DNA from: Alphaproteobacteria bacterium
GTDB lineage: Bacteria > Pseudomonadota > Alphaproteobacteria > Rhodobacterales > Rhodobacteraceae
Assembly (NCBI GenBank): GCA_030830465.1
Contig: JAURMY010000300.1
Coordinates: forward strand, 1-7,113
Reading direction: 5' to 3'
DNA length: 7,113 nt
Shown: piece after piece, positions 1-6,455 of the stretch
How the letters are laid out: every line of letters starts with the position of its first letter
How positions within the stretch are numbered: the stretch's first letter is position 1
Notes under the pieces: model-generated
The model's database searches: none
Seen by the model: only the letters and a program-made list of their open reading frames with translations
Told to the model about the DNA's origin: nothing
Made by a program: the position numbers and the translations under genes

Positions 1-310
1 AAGGTCCAATTCCAGCCAAGATATTCCCGCAATTCTGCGCGTCCGTCACAATCGCCTGATCCACGAACACCTGTAAAAACAGATAATCGACATCCACACC
101 GGGCCGGTCGGATTTCCGCACCACAGCGACCTTGCTGGTCAAAGGATCGCCGCCACCCATACCGTCGATCTGGCGCGCATCCGGGCTGCCCATCACCTTC
201 AACACAACCGCATCGCGTCTGGCGGTATCCGCCGGCAGATCTTCGGCCAGAAAATATCCGCCCTTGGACGTACCACCCCGCATCCACATACAGCGTATGC
301 CCTCAGACAT
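1..310 (-). CDS. galD: 4-oxalomesaconate tautomerase (PrpF family), 5' part of gene
   Basis: This is the N-terminal 103 codons of a minus-strand gene whose 3' end lies beyond the left edge. It begins with ATG at 310-308 and stays open to the edge. The translation starts MSEGIRCMWMRGGTSKGGYF, the signature opening of PrpF-fold isomerases (R-G-G-T-S-K at residues 11-16). It continues with GSPDARQIDGMGGGDPLTSK (41-60) and DAQNCGN (90-96), whose Cys94 lies at the conserved catalytic cysteine position of the family. By family knowledge, GalD interconverts the keto and enol forms of 4-oxalomesaconate, supplying the form used by the hydratase GalB. It follows galB and galC on the same strand, as in gallate/protocatechuate meta-cleavage clusters. 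The 86-nt gap after galC holds a strong GC hairpin and a GAAG-like ribosome-binding stretch. Other PrpF members isomerise methylaconitate, but the cytosolic lig/gal context makes the tautomerase assignment much more likely. Confidence 0.9.
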   Translation of the reverse strand, partial: MSEGIRCMWMRGGTSKGGYFLAEDLPADTARRDAVVLKVMGSPDARQIDGMGGGDPLTSKVAVVRKSDRPGVDVDYLFLQVFVDQAIVTDAQNCGNILAGIGP

Positions 311-320
311 GCCGCCCCCG

Positions 321-370
321 CTTCTTTTGGCTGAAAATATCCCGGGGGGTCCGGGGGGCTGGCCCCCCGG
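321..370 (-). repeat. GC-rich hairpin element with GATATTTT tail between galC and galD
   Basis: On the plus strand, CCGGGGGG (351-358) and CCCCCCGG (363-370) form a perfect 8-bp stem with a CTGG loop. A second CCGGGGGG copy at 342-349 could compete for the same CCCCCCGG arm. On the minus (transcribed) strand the stem is followed by GGGATATTTT and then AAAAGAAG just ahead of the galD start. I recall similar G/C hairpin plus GATATTTT...GAAG elements recurring between genes in Rhodobacterales genomes, but only one copy is visible here. It could weaken transcription or protect or process the galBCD mRNA between galC and galD. Its A/G-rich end probably contributes to galD ribosome binding. Confidence 0.55.
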
Positions 371-396
371 CCTGAACCAACCCGAATGACTTGGCG

Positions 397-1089
397 TCAG
401 ACATATTTCAATCCCATCTCGGACAGTCTTTCGCGCATCTTGTAGATATCAAGCCCCAGTTCTCCGGCCTCAAACCGCGCCCGTTTGTCGCCTTCATTGG
501 CTTCGCGCGCCCGGGCTTTTTTCAAAACCTCGGCGGCTTCGTCCTGGCGCACAACACAAACACCGTCATCATCGGCAATGATGATGTCCCCGGCGTTCAC
601 CAATGCCCCGGCACAGACCACCGGCACGTTGACCGAACCGAGGCTCTCTTTGATCGTGCCCTGGGCGCACACCGCTTTGGACCACACCGGAAATCCCATC
701 TCTGTCAGGTCCCGCACATCACGAACGCCTGCGTCAATCACCAACCCGCGACAGCCCCGCGCCTTGGCCGAGGTGGCCAGCAGGTCACCGAAATATCCGG
801 CATCCGAAGGCGATGTCACCCCCAGCACCAGAATATCGCCGGGCTGCAATTGCTCGATCGCCACATGCAGCATCCAGTTGTCGCAAGGGGCGGCCAGAAT
901 GGTCACGGCGGATCCGCCGACGCGCGCCCCGGCATAGATCGGGCGCATATATGAGGCCAGCAACCCCTTGCGCCCCTGTGCTTCGTGCACCGTTGCAACC
1001 CCGCATTTCGCAAGACCGTCGATCAGCGACGGCTCGGCGCGCCGGATATCCTGAACCACCAGTCCCGTTGTGCCAGGTTGAACGGTCAT
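397..1089 (-). CDS. galC: 4-carboxy-4-hydroxy-2-oxoadipate aldolase / oxaloacetate decarboxylase (RraA-like)
   Basis: This 230-residue cytosolic class II aldolase of the HMG/CHA aldolase family (ProA, LigK, GalC) cleaves 4-carboxy-4-hydroxy-2-oxoadipate into pyruvate and oxaloacetate, the last step of PCA 4,5-cleavage. The RraA-like fold is evident: VHEAQGRKG near 34-42, the phosphate/pyruvate-side loop [18 protein letters not shown] at 91-108, and [14 protein letters not shown] at 115-128. The last motif contains Arg123 and Asp124, the conserved pyruvate-binding and metal-site pair of this family. The C-terminal helix rich in charged residues ([11 protein letters not shown] at the end) is typical of the aldolases and absent from plain RraA proteins. 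Length matches the family. The ATG at 1089 overlaps the galB stop by four bases (ATGA), indicating translational coupling. Family members commonly also decarboxylate oxaloacetate. An RraA-type RNase regulator is excluded by the intact catalytic motif and the neighbours. Confidence 0.95.
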   Translation of the reverse strand: MTVQPGTTGLVVQDIRRAEPSLIDGLAKCGVATVHEAQGRKGLLASYMRPIYAGARVGGSAVTILAAPCDNWMLHVAIEQLQPGDILVLGVTSPSDAGYFGDLLATSAKARGCRGLVIDAGVRDVRDLTEMGFPVWSKAVCAQGTIKESLGSVNVPVVCAGALVNAGDIIIADDDGVCVVRQDEAAEVLKKARAREANEGDKRARFEAGELGLDIYKMRERLSEMGLKYV

Positions 1090-1823
1090 ACCAGTTCATC
1101 CACGGTTTGCGGAAATACCGTCTGGAACCCTTCGGCATATTTGCTGTCGCGTCCGCCCGACTGGCCGCCGGAATTGCGTTTGAAATGGTTGGCGCGGTTC
1201 TCAGCGACATTCTGGTAGAAATGCCACAGATGTTCCTGGCCCTGCATGCAATTGATCGCGGCCCATTTCTTGTCCCAAACCTCGGTGATGTCCAGAAACA
1301 CGTTCGGACGCCATTCCATTTGCTCGGTCTGGTGCGGTTCAAACAAATATAGCTGTGGCGCGCCCAGCACTTTTTGCCCCGGATTGTGGCCCCAGGCCTG
1401 GGCAATCATCCGCGTTTCCAGGGCAAACTGGGTGGTATACATATGGTCGGTGTTATAGGGGTCCCATTTGCTGTGGCTCATCATCCAGCTCGGTTGCACG
1501 GCGCGGATCACATCCACCATGCGGTCCTTGGTTTCCCGTCCCAGATCAAGGGGATAGTCGCCCACATCAAAGAACTGAATGTCATGTACATCCAGCGCCT
1601 TGGCGGCATTTTCCGCTTCCTTCCGCCGCTCGGATTTGACCTTTTCCAGGGTCATGCCGGGCTGTTTCCACAGTTTCGCGCTCTCGCCGCGCTCGCCATA
1701 GGACAGGCAGACAACGGTCACGTCATAGCCGCGTTTCTGGTGCAAGGCGATCGCGCCGCCGGCGCGCCAGACGAAATCCGCCGAGTGGGCCGAAATTACA
1801 AGCGCGGTCTTTTTCGAAGCCAT
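1086..1823 (-). CDS. galB: 4-oxalomesaconate hydratase, PIG-L/LmbE-type
   Basis: The protein is 245 residues and resembles the zinc-dependent PIG-L (LmbE-like deacetylase) fold. Its opening [18 protein letters not shown] (6-23) carries the metal motif A-H13-S-A-D16, and a second metal histidine lies in YNTDH (His127). In Pseudomonas putida this fold serves as GalB, which hydrates 4-oxalomesaconate to 4-carboxy-4-hydroxy-2-oxoadipate. The HSAD variant of the usual HPDD, together with the following FVWRAGG, is what I recall of GalB rather than sugar deacetylases. I chose the ATG at 1823 because AGGGA sits about nine bases upstream and because the only earlier in-frame start is a TTG at 1850 that adds nine polar residues. 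It is the first gene of the minus-strand arm, coupled to galC through an ATGA overlap, and divergent from the LysR-type regulator. Unlike Sphingobium, which uses the amidohydrolase-type LigJ for this step, the cluster uses the PIG-L enzyme. Confidence 0.92.
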   Translation of the reverse strand: MASKKTALVISAHSADFVWRAGGAIALHQKRGYDVTVVCLSYGERGESAKLWKQPGMTLEKVKSERRKEAENAAKALDVHDIQFFDVGDYPLDLGRETKDRMVDVIRAVQPSWMMSHSKWDPYNTDHMYTTQFALETRMIAQAWGHNPGQKVLGAPQLYLFEPHQTEQMEWRPNVFLDITEVWDKKWAAINCMQGQEHLWHFYQNVAENRANHFKRNSGGQSGGRDSKYAEGFQTVFPQTVDELV

Positions 1824-1929
1824 TTTTGATTTTCCCTGTTCGTCGTTCAAATGCGCCGGTCACCTGACGGCGCGTGAAGTGCTGCGGCAACATTGGAAGC
1901 ACGGGGTCGGAAACTCTAGTTCATTTCCC

Positions 1930-1957
1930 TTTCAAACCTATAAGTTTTGGCTATACT
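1930..1957 (+). promoter_or_regulatory. Candidate promoter of the LysR-type regulator
   Basis: TATACT at 1952-1957 matches five of six bases of a sigma70-type -10 box. It is preceded, after a 16-bp spacer, by a weak -35 candidate TTTCAA (1930-1935). A transcript starting near 1964 would give a leader of about 27 nt to the TTG start at 1991, consistent with that start and not with the upstream ATG at 1874. The palindrome at 1934-1947 lies inside the spacer, which would suit autorepression. The promoter is read from short motifs only. Confidence 0.35.
1934..1947. promoter_or_regulatory. Imperfect palindrome, candidate regulator operator in the divergent region
   Basis: AAACCTATAAGTTT reads AAACTTATAGGTTT on the other strand, so 12 of 14 positions are symmetric. 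It lies in the 167-nt gap between divergent galB and lysR, where LysR-type regulators usually bind to control both themselves and the opposite operon. A second CTATA at 1951-1955 repeats the one at 1938-1942 thirteen bases on. No matching copy of the ATTC-N7-GAAT dyads found near 3220 is visible here. Confidence 0.4.
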
Positions 1958-1990
1958 AAGACCTGTTCACGGACATCTGGTGGGACCGGT

Positions 1991-3205
1991 TTGGCGTTTG
2001 ATTTTCCAAATATCAGACATCTGCGCGCCTTTCGCGAAGTGGCGCGGTTCCGGGGGATTTCGGCGGCGGCCGACGCGGTTTATCTGTCGCAACCGGCCAT
2101 CACCCAGGCGATTTCCAAGCTGGAGGCGCGGTTGGGGGTTGCCTTGTTTGACCGGCTGATCGACGGCATGAACGTCACCCAACCCGGGGCGCTGTTTCTG
2201 GCGCGGGTTGAGCAGATGCTGCAGGAGCTTACCCTGGGCGTGGACGAAGCGATCCGTTTGCAAGGCAGCAAATCGGGCAAGGGTTTCGCCCGGTTTGACC
2301 GCCTGATGACCGCGGCGCAATTGCGCGCGCTGATCGCTTTGGCCGAGGCGCGGAATTTCTCGATCGCGGCGCGCAATACCGGCATATCCCAGCCGTCGAT
2401 CCATCGCGCCGGGCGCGATCTGGAGCGACTGGCCGGGTTTGAACTGTTCCGCACCGCAAGCCACGGTATCGAACTGACACAAGCGGCAGAGCGCTTGGCG
2501 CGCCGGGCCAATCTGGCGGCCGCGGAACTGCAACAGGGGCTGTTTGAAATCGAGGCCTATAAGGGCCAGGACAGCACACGTATCACGGTCGGGTCGATGC
2601 CGCTGGCCCGCAGCCGCATCCTGCCGCGTGCGATGCACCGGATTTTGAAAGATCATCACGGCATCGAGTTGCGCACGATTGAAGGGCCTTATCCCGAACT
2701 GCTGCGCGGGTTGCGATATGGCGAAAGCGACTTTCTGATCGGGGCGTTGCGCGATCCGTCCCCGGCGGAAGATGTGGTGCAGGAACCCTTGTTTGACGAT
2801 CCTTTGGCCATCGTGGCCCGGGCCGGTCATCCCTTGGCCGGCAAGGCCAGTGTCAGCCTGCAGGAAACGCTCGATTTTCCGTGGATCGCGCCGCCCAAAG
2901 CCACGCCTGCAGGCAGCTATCTAAGCACGGTCTTGAAAATTCCGGAACTTGAAAACACCCCGGTCAAGGTGGTGTCGTCGTCCCTGGTGCTGGTGCGCGG
3001 TCTGTTGCTGGAGGGGGATTATATCACCATCATTTCCCACCATCAGGTAAGGCTTGAGATCGAGCAGGGTATTCTGGTGCCGCTGCCGGTGCGGCTGCCG
3101 AACAATACACGCCCCATCGGTTTGACCTTTCGTGCCGGATGGCGTCCCACACCCACGCAGGACCGCTTTTTGGAACTCATACGCGAGTCTGCCCGTCAAA
3201 ATTAG
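1991..3205 (+). CDS. LysR-type transcriptional regulator with two tandem HTH domains
   Basis: This 404-residue regulator is about 100 residues longer than a normal LysR protein. Residues 8-66 form a complete LysR winged helix (LRAFREVARFRGISAAADAV, then LSQPAITQAISKLEARLGVALFDR, then a VTQPG wing). After a linker of about 40 residues, a second one follows at 108-166 (AQLRALIALAEARNFSIAAR, then ISQPSIHRAGRDLERLAGFELFR, then ELTQAAERL). A single effector-binding domain begins near residue 196 (STRITVGSMPLARSRILPRA) and runs to the end, including GESDFLIGALRD and LFDDPLAIVARAGHPLAG. I start it at TTG 1991, which has GGTGGGA five bases upstream. The ATG at 1874 would add 39 residues unlike LysR proteins and lies before the probable promoter. 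It is divergent from galBCD and upstream of the ligABC operon on the same strand, so it probably senses PCA or a meta-pathway intermediate. The ligand is not deducible from sequence. Confidence 0.9.
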   Translation: MAFDFPNIRHLRAFREVARFRGISAAADAVYLSQPAITQAISKLEARLGVALFDRLIDGMNVTQPGALFLARVEQMLQELTLGVDEAIRLQGSKSGKGFARFDRLMTAAQLRALIALAEARNFSIAARNTGISQPSIHRAGRDLERLAGFELFRTASHGIELTQAAERLARRANLAAAELQQGLFEIEAYKGQDSTRITVGSMPLARSRILPRAMHRILKDHHGIELRTIEGPYPELLRGLRYGESDFLIGALRDPSPAEDVVQEPLFDDPLAIVARAGHPLAGKASVSLQETLDFPWIAPPKATPAGSYLSTVLKIPELENTPVKVVSSSLVLVRGLLLEGDYITIISHHQVRLEIEQGILVPLPVRLPNNTRPIGLTFRAGWRPTPTQDRFLELIRESARQN

Positions 3206-3210
3206 TCCGG

Positions 3211-3229
3211 CTATTCACAAACTGAATAG
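3211..3229. promoter_or_regulatory. Perfect dyad CTATTCA-N5-TGAATAG, candidate LysR-type operator
   Basis: CTATTCACAAACTGAATAG is a perfect 7-bp inverted repeat with a 5-nt centre. It contains the T-N11-A spacing (TTCACAAACTGAA) typical of LysR-type regulator boxes. It lies six bases after the regulator's stop codon and upstream of the ligABC operon. The stem is A/T-rich and not followed by a T run, so it looks like an operator, not a terminator. It shares the pattern ATTC-N7-GAAT with the dyad centred 28 bp downstream. Confidence 0.6.
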
Positions 3230-3240
3230 CGCTGCCGACT

Positions 3241-3255
3241 ATTCAATTTTGGAAT
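3241..3255. promoter_or_regulatory. Second ATTC-N7-GAAT dyad, candidate activation half of the operator
   Basis: ATTCAATTTTGGAAT has the same ATTC-N7-GAAT arrangement as the dyad at 3213-3227, with weaker symmetry in the centre; the two centres are 28 bp apart. In LysR-type systems a strong recognition site near -65 is paired with a weaker activation site near -35. This geometry would put the transcription start near 3285. No convincing -10 box is visible between 3260 and 3280, as is common for activator-dependent promoters. Confidence 0.5.
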
Positions 3256-3280
3256 TCCGGGGGGGTTGGTTAGGCTGCCG

Positions 3281-4234
3281 ATGTTCCAAAACCAAGCCGG
3301 GCTTTGCCGCCAAATGACCTCTGACCCCTTTACGCCAGTGCCACCAAACAGCGACCGGATTGCCTTTATCGGTTTTGGCGAGGCGTCGGGTGCGATTGTC
3401 AAAGGGCTTGCGGCAAATGGCGCGCTGCGTTTCGCCGCTTTTGACCGCAAGACCGAGGTCAGCGAAACCGCCGTGGCCAAACGCGCGGAATACAACGCCG
3501 CCGGCGTTGCCGGTTGCGAAAGTCTGGCGGAGCTGCTGGCGGGCCCCCGGACCGTGTTTTCGCTTGTCACCGCCGATCAGGCCCATGCGGCTGCTCAGGC
3601 GGCGGCCACGGTCTTGCGGCCCGGAACCTATTTCTTTGACGGCAATTCCTGTGCGCCGAACACCAAGGTTGCCAGTGCTGCGGTGATCGAGTCGGCGGGC
3701 GGCCACTATGTTGACACCGCGATCATGGCGCCGGTTTACCCCAAGATGCACCGGGTGCCGATCCTTTTGAGCGGCCCCCATGCGGATGCGGCGCGGGACA
3801 TTTTGACCGGGTTTGGCATGGATGCAAAGATTGAGGCCGGGCCGGTCGGGCGCGCCAGTTCGATCAAGATGATCCGCTCGATCATGGTCAAGGGGCTTGA
3901 GGCGCTGACCGCAGAATGTGTGCTGGCCGCGCGTTTGGTCGGGGTTGAGGATGTGGTGCTGAACAGTCTGGGCGCATCTGGGCAAGGCGGGATCGGGCGG
4001 GGCCAGGCGGCCTATAATCTTGAGCGGATGATGCAGCATGGCATTCGCCGCGCCGCTGAAATGCGCGAAGTGGCGGTCACCGTCAATGATCTGGGTTTGC
4101 CGGGCAGCATGGCGGCGGCAACGGTAAACTGGCATCAGGTGATCGGGGAGATGGGGCTTGACGCCGGGCCGGATGAACTGGATCACCGGGCGGACGCAAT
4201 TCTGGCTGCGCTGGGCCTGATCGCCGCGCCCTAA
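3281..4234 (+). CDS. NAD(P)-dependent dehydrogenase, 6-phosphogluconate/hydroxyisobutyrate dehydrogenase-like with DUF1932 C-terminus
   Basis: From ATG 3281 the protein is 317 residues. A Rossmann nucleotide-binding motif IAFIGFGEASGA lies at 27-38 (G31-x-G33-x3-G37), and a substrate loop region FDGNSCAPNTK follows near 114-124. The C-terminal helical domain has SSIKMIRSIMVKGLEAL, characteristic of the DUF1932 (phosphogluconate dehydrogenase-like) family; its lysine aligns with the catalytic lysine of beta-hydroxyacid dehydrogenases. The substrate is unknown. The gene heads the operon and ends 15 nt before ligA, so it probably acts on a PCA-pathway compound or on a side product such as a reduced semialdehyde or a hydroxy acid. 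The start is uncertain. ATG 3281 has a weak TTAGG upstream; TTG 3266 is possible; ATG 3314 (306 residues) brings the Rossmann motif closer to the N-terminus, as usual for the family, and fits a transcription start near 3285. Confidence 0.85.
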   Translation: MFQNQAGLCRQMTSDPFTPVPPNSDRIAFIGFGEASGAIVKGLAANGALRFAAFDRKTEVSETAVAKRAEYNAAGVAGCESLAELLAGPRTVFSLVTADQAHAAAQAAATVLRPGTYFFDGNSCAPNTKVASAAVIESAGGHYVDTAIMAPVYPKMHRVPILLSGPHADAARDILTGFGMDAKIEAGPVGRASSIKMIRSIMVKGLEALTAECVLAARLVGVEDVVLNSLGASGQGGIGRGQAAYNLERMMQHGIRRAAEMREVAVTVNDLGLPGSMAAATVNWHQVIGEMGLDAGPDELDHRADAILAALGLIAAP

Positions 4235-4249
4235 TCAAAGGATGGAAAG

Positions 4250-5496
<1,247 letters not shown>

Positions 5497-5505
5497 GATT
5501 TCCCG

Positions 5506-6453
5506 ATGAGAGTATGTGTTGCCGGTGCCTATGGCGCCTTTGGAATGAAACATCTTGAAGCCTTGGCCAAGATCGAAGGCGTGACCGTCACCGCGGTGAT
5601 GGGGCCGACCAGGGCCAAAATCGAAGCCCTGGCGGCGGAGCGGGGGATCGGATTTGCCTCGACCTCGCTGGAAGACTGCATTGCCCGCCCGGATGTGGAT
5701 GCGATCATTCTGGCAACCCCGACCCAGATGCATGCCGATCAGGCGGTTGCCTGTATGCGGGCCGGGAAACCGGTGTTCATCGAAATCCCGATGTCGGATT
5801 CACTGGAAGACGCGCAGCGGATTTGTGCCGTGCAAAAGGAAACCGGCGTTCTGGCGATGGCCGGGCAGGTGCGGCGCTATAATCCCAGCCATCAGTGGAT
5901 CCACAACAAGATCAAGGCCGGTGAACTGAGGATCCAGCAGATGGATGTTCAGACGTATTTCTTTCGCCGCAGCAACATGAACGCCAAGGGCGAGCCACGG
6001 TCGTGGACGGATCACCTGTTGTGGCATCATGCCTGTCATACGGTCGATCTGTTTCAGTATCAGACCGGCGAAACCTGTTCCGAGGCTTTCGGTATTCAGG
6101 GCCCGCATCACCCGGAGCTTGGCATCGCGATGGATATGACGATCGGGATGAAAGTGCCTTCGGGGCCGATTTGCACCTTGTCGCTGTCGTTCAATAACAA
6201 CGGGCCTTTGGGGACGTTTTTCCGCTATATCTGCGACAACGGCACCTATATTGCGCGCTATGACGATCTGTTTGACGGCTATGACAAGCAGATTGATCTG
6301 ACCGGCACCACGGTTTCCAACAACGGGATTGAACTGATCGACCGCGAGTTTTTCGCCGCGATCCGGGAAAAACGCGAGCCGAACGGCTCGGTCCATCAGG
6401 TGTTGGCGGCGATGCAGACGCTGGACAAGATCGAATCCAGCTTCAAGAGCTGA
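5506..6453 (+). CDS. ligC: 4-carboxy-2-hydroxymuconate-6-semialdehyde dehydrogenase (Gfo/Idh/MocA family)
   Basis: The protein is 315 residues. It has an N-terminal Rossmann motif VCVAGAYGAFG (3-13) and a Gfo/Idh/MocA C-terminal alpha/beta sheet domain. LigC oxidises the hemiacetal form of 4-carboxy-2-hydroxymuconate-6-semialdehyde with NAD(P)+ to 2-pyrone-4,6-dicarboxylate. Diagnostic stretches are QMDVQTYFFRRSNMNAKGEP, SWTDHLLWHHACHTVDLFQY, TLSLSFNNNGPLGTFFRYI and GIELIDREFFAAIREKREPN, which match what I know of Sphingobium LigC. The usual Gfo/Idh EKP motif reads EIP (93-95), as I recall it also does in LigC, so this is a family trait and not damage. AGGA overlaps the ligB stop, seven bases before the ATG. 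It stands directly after ligAB, the standard order, and two bases before the next gene. Confidence is high because both domain and context agree. Confidence 0.96.
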   Translation: MRVCVAGAYGAFGMKHLEALAKIEGVTVTAVMGPTRAKIEALAAERGIGFASTSLEDCIARPDVDAIILATPTQMHADQAVACMRAGKPVFIEIPMSDSLEDAQRICAVQKETGVLAMAGQVRRYNPSHQWIHNKIKAGELRIQQMDVQTYFFRRSNMNAKGEPRSWTDHLLWHHACHTVDLFQYQTGETCSEAFGIQGPHHPELGIAMDMTIGMKVPSGPICTLSLSFNNNGPLGTFFRYICDNGTYIARYDDLFDGYDKQIDLTGTTVSNNGIELIDREFFAAIREKREPNGSVHQVLAAMQTLDKIESSFKS

Positions 6454-6455
6454 GG

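Noticed and set aside
391..954. Long plus-strand frames opposite galC (391-954, 485-937, 813-1352)
   Set aside because: They are antisense shadows of galC and galB in high-GC DNA. Their translations are rich in Arg, Pro and His with no recognisable motifs, while the opposite strand encodes clear enzymes.
1967..2830. Minus-strand frame of 287 codons opposite the LysR-type regulator
   Set aside because: Low-complexity Q/R/P-rich translation without domains, fully covered by the well-supported regulator gene.
3211..3229. Dyad after the regulator stop as a transcription terminator
   Set aside because: The stem is A/T-rich and only 7 bp long with no T run after it. Its T-N11-A spacing and the second dyad downstream fit an operator better.
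3239..4186. Minus-strand frame of 315 codons opposite the DUF1932 dehydrogenase
   Set aside because: Its composition (His, Arg, Gln, Pro) is that of an antisense frame, and the plus strand has an intact Rossmann dehydrogenase.
5782..5790. Loss of the catalytic EKP lysine in LigC (reads EIP)
   Set aside because: From memory, characterised LigC proteins also carry EIP here, so it is a subfamily trait and not a defect.
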